Source: an uncultured Oscillospiraceae bacterium
Lineage (GTDB): Bacteria > Bacillota > Clostridia > Oscillospirales > Acutalibacteraceae
Assembly (NCBI GenBank): GCA_900547445.1
Contig: URGJ01000025.1
Span: forward strand, 1-17,971
Length of the DNA: 17,971 nt
Direction: 5' to 3'
Positions 7,766-14,697 of this stretch are shown here, in pieces; position 1 is the first letter of the stretch; every line of letters starts with the position of its first letter. The position numbers and the translations under genes are program-made. The notes beneath the pieces are model-generated. The model was not told the DNA's origin, did no database searches, and worked only from the letters and a program-made list of their open reading frames with translations.

Positions 7766-7793
7766 TTGACAAATTGATAATTTATGATATAAT
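7766..7793 (+). promoter_or_regulatory. Consensus promoter of the tRNA-CAT/tRNA-Trp unit
   Basis: Perfect TTGACA (7766-7771), a 17-base spacer and perfect TATAAT (7788-7793), 15 bases ahead of the first tRNA. As expected for stable RNA genes. Confidence 0.93.
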
Positions 7794-7808
7794 AAATCTT
7801 GCTTGTTT

Positions 7809-7885
7809 GGGCCATTAGCTCAGTTGGTTAGAGCAACCGGCTCATAACCGGTCGGTCCGCGGTTCGAGTCCGTGATGGCCCACCA
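7809..7885 (+). tRNA. tRNA with anticodon CAT (elongator Met or Ile2)
   Basis: A 77-base cloverleaf with acceptor GGGCCAT/ATGGCCC, discriminator A, encoded CCA and anticodon loop CTCATAA. It is not the initiator: position 1-72 is G-C and the anticodon stem lacks the GGG/CCC triplet pair. The general sequence resembles Ile2 tRNAs, whose C34 is changed to lysidine to read ATA, but elongator Met cannot be excluded by eye. Confidence 0.92.
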
Positions 7886-7896
7886 AATAAGCGTTT

Positions 7897-7972
7897 AGGG
7901 GTATAGCTCAGCTGGTAGAGCATCGGTCTCCAAAACCGAGTGCCGAGGGTTCGATCCCTTCTGCCCCTGCCA
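7897..7972 (+). tRNA. tRNA-Trp (anticodon CCA)
   Basis: A 76-base cloverleaf: acceptor AGGGGTA/TGCCCCT with one T-G pair, anticodon loop CTCCAAA (CCA), T-loop GTTCGAT, discriminator G and encoded CCA. Co-transcribed with the CAT tRNA, 11 bases apart. This is the tRNA expected to bind the TGG-specifier T-box at 4109-4380. Its discriminator G would face the T-box U of TGGT as a wobble pair. Confidence 0.97.
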
Positions 7973-8020
7973 AAAGAAAGCGCCTCGGATATGCGTTTGC
8001 GTTCCGAGGCGCTTTCTTTT
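7973..8020. terminator. Bidirectional terminator between tRNA-Trp and the AEC gene
   Basis: A long stem AAAGAAAGCGCCTCGGA/TCCGAGGCGCTTTCTTT with loop around 7990-8002. A-rich on the left and T-rich on the right, so it works in both directions and fits the convergent genes (tRNA-Trp from the left, AEC permease from the right). It begins directly after the tRNA CCA. Confidence 0.9.
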
Positions 8021-8041
8021 GCTATTGATTCCGTACTCTAT

Positions 8042-8065
8042 AAGCTTGGAAACAAGTTTTTTTTT
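8042..8065 (+). terminator. Second plus-strand terminator, abutting the AEC stop codon
   Basis: Stem AAGCTTG/CAAGTTT with a GAAA tetraloop and a T-run up to 8065, next to the AEC stop at 8066-8068. Probably a back-up stop for tRNA transcription into the convergent gene. Confidence 0.65.
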
Positions 8066-8989
8066 CTATAAAAAAATCGTAAACATTATAGGTATAGTGA
8101 CAATTGAAATCAAATGAGATATGAGCGCCATCGATGCTCCGGGCGTTGTGTCGCCCCCGTAAGCGGCGGGAAATACTACCGTGTTAAGCCCAAGAGGCAT
8201 AGCGGTAGCGCAGAGCGCCGCGCGGATAATCGCCTTATCGGTTTTTAAAGCCGACAAAACGAGCATAAACACCGTAGGCAGGATTATAAGGCGAATAACC
8301 GAAGCAAAGTATACCTTTTTGTCGCCGGCCAGCTTTTTAAGGCTGTATTCTCCTATTACAAAGCCCGTAAGCAGCATTGCAAGCGGAGACATACAAGCTC
8401 CGGCAGAGGAAATCGCCGCGGTTACGAATTTAGGTAAGGGAACAGCTGTAAGACCGCAGACCGCGCCGAGTATCAAGGAAATAAAAATCGGATTAACAAA
8501 GGCTTTAACGCTGATTTTTCCGCACTTTTCGTTCGGAATAAGCGATGCCGTGCCGACTGAATAAACATAAAGATTAAGCGGCAGTGTGAAAATCATATAG
8601 TCAAAGAGTATTTCCTCTCCGAACACGCCTAAAACTACTGCGTTACCCATAAAGCTGAAGTTGGCAACGGCAAAGGAATATGTATAAATTTTGCGCTGAT
8701 AGCCGTCCTTTGTAAAAAGCTTTGCCAAAAAAATACCTATCGGCAGGGAGACGAGCATAATACCCGCGCCGTAAAGCATATATATCCATTTTTCCCTGAA
8801 ATTTTCTACTGTACAGTATTTGTAAAACACCGAAAATACAAGACATGGCACAAAGGCGTAGGTCTCAAGCTTTGAAAGCACTACCGAGTCGTCGAGAGGG
8901 AGTAACTTTTTTTTGTTTAAGAAGAATCCCAGCGCCATAAATATGAACAGCACCAGCATTTGATTGAGAGTTGCTGAAAAAACCTGCAT
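8066..8989 (-). CDS. AEC (auxin efflux carrier) family permease
   Basis: This 307-aa integral membrane protein has about ten predicted helices arranged as two halves and the length usual for the AEC family (PF03547). Family-like segments are ALGFFLNKKKLLPLDDSVVLSKLETYAFVPCLVFSVF at the N-terminus, ANFSFMGNAVVLGVFGEE in the middle and ALCATAMPLGLNTVVFPAAYGGD with ASMALISHLISIVTIPIM at the C-terminus. Known bacterial members move organic acids such as malate or malonate; the substrate here cannot be read from sequence. ATG 8989 has AAGGA about nine bases upstream. The gene is monocistronic, with its own promoter and an 85-base leader that can fold. No partner enzyme gene lies beside it. Confidence 0.88.
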   Translation of the reverse strand: MQVFSATLNQMLVLFIFMALGFFLNKKKLLPLDDSVVLSKLETYAFVPCLVFSVFYKYCTVENFREKWIYMLYGAGIMLVSLPIGIFLAKLFTKDGYQRKIYTYSFAVANFSFMGNAVVLGVFGEEILFDYMIFTLPLNLYVYSVGTASLIPNEKCGKISVKAFVNPIFISLILGAVCGLTAVPLPKFVTAAISSAGACMSPLAMLLTGFVIGEYSLKKLAGDKKVYFASVIRLIILPTVFMLVLSALKTDKAIIRAALCATAMPLGLNTVVFPAAYGGDTTPGASMALISHLISIVTIPIMFTIFL

Positions 8990-9021
8990 TTAAAACATCC
9001 TTAATATTTTATTCCAAAATT

Positions 9022-9068
9022 TTCCCTTAATTTACGACCAAGTCTTGGGCGTTCGTCCTTATAGGGAA
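9022..9068 (-). promoter_or_regulatory. Possible structured 5' leader of the AEC gene
   Basis: In the minus-strand transcript TTCCCT (complement of 9063-9068) pairs with AGGGAA (9022-9027). Inside, ACGA plus CCA pair with TGG plus TCGT around the loop AGACT, with a 4-base bulge ACGC on the 5' side and a symmetric six-by-six internal loop. It starts within about ten bases of the predicted transcript start and ends before the ribosome site. It matches no riboswitch class I recognise; it may be a simple stabilising hairpin. Confidence 0.35.
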
Positions 9069-9080
9069 TAATACTTTTTT

Positions 9081-9110
9081 ATTATAATATAGATATTATT
9101 GTAATATCAA
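9081..9110 (-). promoter_or_regulatory. Promoter of the AEC permease gene
   Basis: Minus-strand TTGATA (9105-9110), an 18-base spacer and TATAAT (9081-9086). It predicts a leader of roughly 85 bases. Confidence 0.7.
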
Positions 9111-9243
9111 GTGTTTTGTAAATTTTTACAGCAAAAACACGATATATCCTGAATAAAATTCGGAAAAGGTCATAATAGGAGATACGGTAAAAGTGTTTTA
9201 ATGAAAACCTTTGCGGTTTATTATACTTAAAGTTAATTTTGTG
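9111..9243. other. Divergent intergenic region between the AEC and glyS promoters
   Basis: AT-rich. It contains a small AAACC/GGTTT hairpin (about 9206-9220) and no credible gene. No T-box elements are present upstream of glyS. Confidence 0.6.
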
Positions 9244-9272
9244 TTGACTTTTTGACAAAATTCTTATACTAT
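9244..9272 (+). promoter_or_regulatory. Likely glyS promoter
   Basis: TTGACT (9244-9249), 17 bases, TACTAT (9267-9272). A second, overlapping TTGACA at 9252-9257 exists, but its -10 (TATTTG) is poorer. The predicted start is about 30 bases before the gene, so the leader is short. Confidence 0.55.
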
Positions 9273-9310
9273 ATTATTTGTAGGATTTTGGCTTCAGGAG
9301 GAAGAGAATT

Positions 9311-10702
9311 TTGGATAACGCTAAAAAAAGTATGGATACTATAGTCGCCCTTGCAAAAGGCAGAGGTTTCGTATATCCCGGAAGCGAGATATACGGAGGT
9401 CTTGCAAATTCCTGGGATTACGGTCCCTTAGGCGTTGAGTTGAAGAACAACATTAAAAAGGCGTGGCTTAAAAAGTTTGTTCAAGAGTCGCCCTATAACG
9501 TCGGACTTGACAGCGCGATTTTAATGAACCCCGAAACTTGGGTGGCTTCGGGTCACTTGGGAGGCTTTTCCGACCCGCTTATGGACTGCCGCTCCTGCAA
9601 GACAAGGCACAGAGCCGATAAACTTATTGAGGATTACGTCGCCGAAAACGGACTTTCGGATAATCCTGCCGCTATGAGCGACGAGGAAATGATGCAATAC
9701 ATCAAGGATAAGGGCATTGCCTGCCCGAACTGCGGCTCGCACGATTTTACCGACATAAGAAAGTTCAACCTTATGTTCAAGACCTTTCAGGGAGTTACCG
9801 AGGACAGCTCCTCGACCCTTTATCTCCGCCCCGAAACCGCGCAGGGCATTTTTGTAAACTTCAAAAATATCGCCCGCACTACCCGTAAGAAGATTCCGTT
9901 CGGCGTGGCTCAGATAGGAAAATCCTTCCGAAACGAGATTACCCCCGGCAACTTTATATTCAGAATACGTGAGTTTGAGCAGATGGAGCTTGAGTTCTTC
10001 TGTAAGCCCGGCACCGACCTTTACTGGTTTGAGTACTGGCGCGGTTTCTGCAAAAAGTGGCTTTTGGACCTCGGAATGAACGAGGAGCATTTGAGGCTTC
10101 GCGACCACGACAAGGATGAGCTTTGCTTCTATTCCAAGGCTACTACCGACTTTGAGTTCCTATTTCCGTTCGGCTGGGGCGAATTATGGGGAGTTGCCGA
10201 CCGTACAGATTACGATTTAACCCAGCACGCCAATCATTCTGGTGAATCTATGGAATATTTTGACCCCGAGACAGGCGAAAAATACATTCCTTATGTAATA
10301 GAGCCGTCATTAGGCGCCGACCGCGTACTGCTCGCATTCCTCTGCGACGCCCACGACGAGGAGACCGATGAAAAGGGCGACACCCGTGTGGTACTTCGCC
10401 TGCATCCCGCGCTCGCTCCCTTCAAGGCGGCGGTTTTACCCCTTTCAAAGAAACTCTCCGAAAAAGCAACCGAGGTTTTCAGTGATTTAAGCAAAGACTT
10501 TATGGTGGATTTTGATGACGCGGGCTCGATAGGCAAGCGTTACCGCCGTCAGGACGAAATCGGAACGCCGATTTGTATAACATATGACTTTGATTCGCTT
10601 GAGGACAACTGCGTGACCGTGCGCAACCGCGACACAATGGAGCAGAAGCGTATTTCCATAGAAGAGCTTAAGGCTTATATAGCAAACACCGTTAAATTTT
10701 AG
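9311..10702 (+). CDS. glyS: Glycyl-tRNA synthetase, dimeric class II type
   Basis: This 463-aa enzyme attaches glycine to tRNA-Gly in the cytoplasm. It is the single-chain dimeric type, not the alpha2beta2 GlyQ/GlyS type. The start is TTG 9311, fixed by AGGAGG at 9297-9302 with 8-base spacing; the in-frame ATG at 9332 has no ribosome site. The N-terminus has the family sequence ALAKGRGFVYPGSEIYGG and WDYGPLG. A zinc-like insertion has CRSC and CPNC pairs. Motif 2 region is FRNEITPGNFIFRIREFEQME; FLFPFGWGELWGVADRTDYDL is the glycine-pocket region; motif 3 is GADRVLLAFL. The anticodon-binding domain occupies the last 110 residues or so. The next gene starts 24 bases later, so they may share a message. 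Confidence 0.97.
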   Translation: MDNAKKSMDTIVALAKGRGFVYPGSEIYGGLANSWDYGPLGVELKNNIKKAWLKKFVQESPYNVGLDSAILMNPETWVASGHLGGFSDPLMDCRSCKTRHRADKLIEDYVAENGLSDNPAAMSDEEMMQYIKDKGIACPNCGSHDFTDIRKFNLMFKTFQGVTEDSSSTLYLRPETAQGIFVNFKNIARTTRKKIPFGVAQIGKSFRNEITPGNFIFRIREFEQMELEFFCKPGTDLYWFEYWRGFCKKWLLDLGMNEEHLRLRDHDKDELCFYSKATTDFEFLFPFGWGELWGVADRTDYDLTQHANHSGESMEYFDPETGEKYIPYVIEPSLGADRVLLAFLCDAHDEETDEKGDTRVVLRLHPALAPFKAAVLPLSKKLSEKATEVFSDLSKDFMVDFDDAGSIGKRYRRQDEIGTPICITYDFDSLEDNCVTVRNRDTMEQKRISIEELKAYIANTVKF

Positions 10703-10726
10703 TGCTTTGGCTAAAGAGGTAATCAA

Positions 10727-12487
10727 ATGACTTCAACCCAGATATTATTAATGACAGCCGAGCTGTTAGGCGGTCTTGCCTTTTTCCTTTACGGAATGTC
10801 AACACTGTCGGACGGTCTTGAAAACGTCGCGGGCGGTGCTCTTGAAAAAACCCTTAAAAAGGTGACTAAAAACCAGTTTTTAAGCTTTTTTCTTGGCGCG
10901 GGAATAACCATCGCGATACAGTCCTCCTCGGCGATGACAGTAATGCTTGTAGGACTTGTAAACTCGGGAATTGTAAATTTCTGCGACACATTCGGAATAA
11001 TAATGGGCTCCAACGTCGGAACTACCCTTACCGCGTGGCTTTTGAGTCTTACGGGAATAAGCGGCGACAACTTTTTCCTTACAATACTAAAGCCTATGAC
11101 CTTCGCGCCGATTCTCGCCTTTGTGGGAATACTGCTTAGAATGGTGTCGAAGCAGGACAAAAAGAAGAATATCGGACTTATTCTTATAGGCTTCGCCGTT
11201 CTAATGACGGGAATGGACTTTATGAGCAGTTCAATGAGTTCAATTCAGGAAATGGAGGGCTTTAAAAATCTGCTCTTTGCTTTCAGCAGTCCGTTTGTGG
11301 CGCTTCTTATTTCAATGCTTTTCACGGGGATTATTCAGTCCTCCGCGGCGACAATCGGTATTGTTCAGGCGTTAGCTCTTACGGGAAGCATCACCTACGA
11401 AATGGCAATACCGCTGGTGCTGGGCGCTAATATCGGAACCTGCATCACGGCGCTTATCTCAAGCTTCGGCACAAATAAGAATGCCAAGCGGGTGGTGGCA
11501 ATGCATATTTACGTCAATGTGATAGGCTCGGTACTCTGCCTGATACTCCTTTATATTGCGGAATTCGCAGGTGTGGCGTTTATTAAAGGACCTGTTTCGA
11601 TGATAGGCGTCGCTATGATTCATACCCTCTTTAATTTCATAAATACTATCATACTTGTTCCGTTCAGAAAGGCGGTAATACGCCTTTGCGAGCTTACCGT
11701 CAAAAAAAATGACGGTAAAACTCATACCGTTTTTTTGGACGAGCGTCTGTTTAACAACACCGCCCTTGCGGTTTCGGAGTGCCACAGGCTTACCGCGGAA
11801 ATGGCGGAGCACGCCAGGGAGTCACTTTTAAAATCTATATCCGTCATTTCAAAATATGACCCTCAAACCGTGCAGTTTATCCGTGATAACGAGGAGCTTA
11901 TCGATAAATACGAGGATAAGTTAGGCACATATCTTGTTCGGCTCAGTAATAACGAGCAGTCGGAAAATACCTCTCACAGCATAGCGCGGATGCTGCACAG
12001 CATAGGTGATTTTGAGCGTATAGGTGACCACGCGCTGAACATCTGCAAGGTCGCTGAGGAAATGCACGACAAAAACATTCATTTTTCCAAGGACGCTATG
12101 AATGAAATCGGTATAATCACCGCCGCCGTGACCGAAATACTTAATATGACAATCGATTCGTTTGTAAATGACGATATAGAGCAGGCGTCGCACGTCGAAC
12201 CGCTCGAGCAGGTTATTGATAAGCTTAATAAGGAGCTTAAGGCTCGCCATATCAACCGTCTGCAAAACGGAGAATGTACCATTGAGCTTGGATTTGTGTT
12301 CACAGATTTGCTCACGAATTATGAGCGCGTTTCCGACCATTGCTCGAACATAGCCGTTTATACAATGCAGCTGCCGACCGATATGCTCGATACCCATAAG
12401 TATCTGCATAAGCTAAAAAATTCACTAAACGGCGCCTTTGTAGATGACTTTAATATGTTCAGCGAAAAATACAATTTAAACGCATAA
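10727..12487 (+). CDS. Na/Pi cotransporter family protein with PhoU-like C-terminal domain
   Basis: This 586-aa protein (YjbB/NptA type) probably takes up or exports phosphate with sodium. The membrane part (residues 1-340) contains the two inverted-repeat family motifs QSSSAMT (65-71) and QSSAATIG (204-211), each followed by a GxNxGT motif (GSNVGTT, GANIGTC). From about residue 350 a helical PhoU-like domain follows, containing two similar units with ERIGDHALNI and ERVSDHCSNI signatures that suit metal or regulatory binding. AAAGAGGT precedes ATG 10727. It lies 24 bases after glyS and may be read from the glyS promoter. A GC-rich hairpin follows the gene. Confidence 0.92.
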   Translation: MTSTQILLMTAELLGGLAFFLYGMSTLSDGLENVAGGALEKTLKKVTKNQFLSFFLGAGITIAIQSSSAMTVMLVGLVNSGIVNFCDTFGIIMGSNVGTTLTAWLLSLTGISGDNFFLTILKPMTFAPILAFVGILLRMVSKQDKKKNIGLILIGFAVLMTGMDFMSSSMSSIQEMEGFKNLLFAFSSPFVALLISMLFTGIIQSSAATIGIVQALALTGSITYEMAIPLVLGANIGTCITALISSFGTNKNAKRVVAMHIYVNVIGSVLCLILLYIAEFAGVAFIKGPVSMIGVAMIHTLFNFINTIILVPFRKAVIRLCELTVKKNDGKTHTVFLDERLFNNTALAVSECHRLTAEMAEHARESLLKSISVISKYDPQTVQFIRDNEELIDKYEDKLGTYLVRLSNNEQSENTSHSIARMLHSIGDFERIGDHALNICKVAEEMHDKNIHFSKDAMNEIGIITAAVTEILNMTIDSFVNDDIEQASHVEPLEQVIDKLNKELKARHINRLQNGECTIELGFVFTDLLTNYERVSDHCSNIAVYTMQLPTDMLDTHKYLHKLKNSLNGAFVDDFNMFSEKYNLNA

Positions 12488-12496
12488 ATTCATTTT

Positions 12497-12517
12497 CCCT
12501 CCCATAAAGCGGGAGGG
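12497..12517 (+). terminator. Weak terminator or intercistronic hairpin after the Na/Pi gene
   Basis: Stem CCCTCCC/GGGAGGG with a 7-base loop, followed by CTTAATT and not by a T-run. A second stem ACAGAG/CTCTGT (12525-12544) follows directly, just before the ktrB ribosome site. Termination is likely partial. Confidence 0.5.
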
Positions 12518-12557
12518 CTTAATTACAGAGTATATTTTCTCTGTTCGGAGGCATTTG

Positions 12558-13895
12558 ATGAAATATCCAAAGCTTTCTCATGTCCGTGTAATTACTCTCG
12601 GATACTTTATTATGATACTGCTCGGCACAGCCCTGCTTATGCTGCCCTGCGCCACACGCGCAGGTGTCTGCGCGGGACCTGTGACGGCGCTTTTTACCGC
12701 AACCTCGGCTTCCTGTGTTACGGGTCTTGTTTTGCAGGATACCGCAACCTACTGGTCACTTTTCGGTCAGCTGGTGATTATCGCGCTTATACAAATCGGC
12801 GGTCTCGGTTTTATGACTATTGCCATATTCTTTTTCAGAATTATAAGCAAAAAGGCAAGCCTGAGGGAAAGGGCTGTAATGGCAGAAAGCATAAACACCA
12901 CCCATATGGGCGATTTTTCAAGGCTCGTTAAAAAAATTATAACGGGGACTATTGTCTTTGAGAGCGTAGGAGGAATTCTTTTAGCTCTTTATTTTATAAG
13001 GCAGCCGGGCTTTGGCTTTTTTAAAGGCGTATATTACGGATTTTTTCATGCGATTTCTGCTTTTTGCAATGCCGGATTCGACCTTATGGGCGAGGCGGGG
13101 GAGTACTCTTCGTTCACTTCGCTTTCCGATAATATTTTAGTAAATGCCGTGCTGATAACGCTTATTGTAATCGGAGGTATTGGCTTCCTTGTTTGGGACG
13201 ATATTACCGCGTGTCGGTTTAAGTTTAAAAGGTTATCACTGCATACGAAAACAGTGTTAACCGTAACTGCTGTTTTGATTTTCTTCGGAGCGTTGCTGCT
13301 TTTTATTTTTGAGCATAATAACACAGGTCTTGATAAGCCGATAAGCGAGGAAATCCGGATAGCACTTTTCGGCTCAGTTACCGCAAGAACCGCAGGGTTT
13401 AATACGGTAGACACCACAGCGCTAACCTCGGCTTCAAAGCTTATAACGATAATTTTAATGTTCATAGGCGGATCTTCGGGTTCAACTGCGGGCGGCGTTA
13501 AAACCACAACTATTGCGGTTATTATAATTTTCCTTATAGCGGGAATACGCGGTCAGGACAACATTCATTTTTATAAAAGGCGTATTAGAGAGGACGTTCT
13601 GCGTAAATCGGTGATTATAATATCTACCAATTTGCTGCTCCTGCTCTTCGGCGCAACGGTACTTTGCGCTTCCCAGGGCTTCAGCATTACCGACGCTGTT
13701 TTTGAGACAACCTCGGCAATAAGCACCGTCGGAATGACAACCGGTATAACAAGGGACTTGAACTTACTGTCAAAATTGGTTATAATATTTCTTATGTATT
13801 GCGGACGGGTCGGAAGCATTTCTTTTGCGGTATCCTTGTTTGAACGCAAAAAGCCGCCGGTTTCCTATCCGGAGGAAACGGTCACGGTAGGGTAA
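12558..13895 (+). CDS. ktrB: TrkH/KtrB-family potassium uptake membrane subunit
   Basis: This 445-aa protein is the ion-translocating subunit of a Ktr potassium transporter. ATG 12558 is chosen over in-frame TTG 12555 because CGGAGG (12546-12551) sits six bases before it. All four pore segments are visible: SCVTGL (53-57), FCNAGFDL (169-176), TARTAGFNT (275-283) and TSAISTVGMTTG (386-397), each with the central selectivity-filter glycine. The flexible gate loop GGSSGSTAGGVKTTT (305-319) is also present. The length fits KtrB better than the longer TrkH. The cytosolic gating partner is encoded 25 bases downstream. Confidence 0.94.
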   Translation: MKYPKLSHVRVITLGYFIMILLGTALLMLPCATRAGVCAGPVTALFTATSASCVTGLVLQDTATYWSLFGQLVIIALIQIGGLGFMTIAIFFFRIISKKASLRERAVMAESINTTHMGDFSRLVKKIITGTIVFESVGGILLALYFIRQPGFGFFKGVYYGFFHAISAFCNAGFDLMGEAGEYSSFTSLSDNILVNAVLITLIVIGGIGFLVWDDITACRFKFKRLSLHTKTVLTVTAVLIFFGALLLFIFEHNNTGLDKPISEEIRIALFGSVTARTAGFNTVDTTALTSASKLITIILMFIGGSSGSTAGGVKTTTIAVIIIFLIAGIRGQDNIHFYKRRIREDVLRKSVIIISTNLLLLLFGATVLCASQGFSITDAVFETTSAISTVGMTTGITRDLNLLSKLVIIFLMYCGRVGSISFAVSLFERKKPPVSYPEETVTVG

Positions 13896-13920
13896 CTCAT
13901 TTTTTAAGGGAGAATGAATA

Positions 13921-14562
13921 ATGAAATCTTTTCTTATAATAGGTATGGGGTCGCTCGGTCATCACCTTTGCAACGAGCTTTCAAAGAACGTGTGCGAAAT
14001 AATGGCGGCTGATATAAAGGCTGAGAAAATGGAGGATATTATGTCCATGGTCGTAAGCGCGAGGGTTTGCGACTGTACCAAGATTGAAGTGCTTAAAACC
14101 TTCGGCGTCGAAGAATTTGACGCCTGCTTCGTATGCATTGAGGATTATTTTCAGGCTTGTCTTGAAGTTACCGATTTGCTTAGGGAACTCGGTGCGAAAA
14201 AGGTCTACAGCGCGGCGAACCGCGATATTGAGGAGAAATTCCTCCTGCGGAACGGGGCGGACAGAGTTATCTATCCCGAACGCGATGTCGCAAGCCGTAT
14301 AGCAGGGCTTGAGAGCGCGGAAAATATATTTGACTGCATAAATATTTCCGCAGAGTATTCGATTTTTGAAATTGAGCCGCTCGATAAGTGGATAGGAAAA
14401 ACTGTTACCGACCTTAATTTCAGAAACAGGTACGAGCTTAATATAATAGCCGTTAAAAAGGACGGCAAGGTTATGCCGATAAGCCCTGATTACACCTTTA
14501 CAAAGTCCGAACATTTGTTGGTGCTCGGTCACATAAAAAATGTTCGACGCGTCTTAAAATGA
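13921..14562 (+). CDS. ktrA: KtrA/TrkA-type RCK potassium-channel regulator
   Basis: This 213-aa cytoplasmic protein forms a ring that gates KtrB. The N-terminal Rossmann RCK_N domain has IIGMGSLGHHL (GxGxxG at residues 8-13) and an acidic residue at the end of strand 2 (AADIKAEK), which bind ATP/ADP or NAD. A smaller RCK_C domain runs from about residue 135 to the end; in Firmicutes this domain often binds c-di-AMP, but that cannot be shown here. AAGGGAG (13906-13912) supports ATG 13921; an out-of-frame ATG at 13914 lies between. Transcribed with ktrB. Confidence 0.94.
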   Translation: MKSFLIIGMGSLGHHLCNELSKNVCEIMAADIKAEKMEDIMSMVVSARVCDCTKIEVLKTFGVEEFDACFVCIEDYFQACLEVTDLLRELGAKKVYSAANRDIEEKFLLRNGADRVIYPERDVASRIAGLESAENIFDCINISAEYSIFEIEPLDKWIGKTVTDLNFRNRYELNIIAVKKDGKVMPISPDYTFTKSEHLLVLGHIKNVRRVLK

Positions 14563-14638
14563 GTTTGTTTCGCTTTATGAGGCGATTTACGGCAAACCTT
14601 AATAGATACTGAAATACGGTTTATTTGCAATCTTTTTA

Positions 14639-14667
14639 TTGCATAACGGAAATTAATGTGATAGAAT
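14639..14667 (+). promoter_or_regulatory. Likely promoter of the sodium/proline symporter gene
   Basis: TTGCAT (14639-14644), a 17-base spacer and TAGAAT (14662-14667). A TGCAAT/ATTGCA dyad (14626-14643) overlaps the -35 box and could be an operator or chance. Confidence 0.6.
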
Positions 14668-14697
14668 AATCTATATTTTTATTTTGGGGGAATTTAA

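Noticed and set aside
9201..9230. Nine-codon micro-ORF MKTFAVYYT before glyS
   Set aside because: No ribosome site at a usable distance and it lies upstream of the glyS promoter.
9111..9310. T-box or other riboswitch upstream of glyS
   Set aside because: No specifier-loop, AG-bulge or GGGTGGNACCGC elements; the predicted leader is only about 30 bases.
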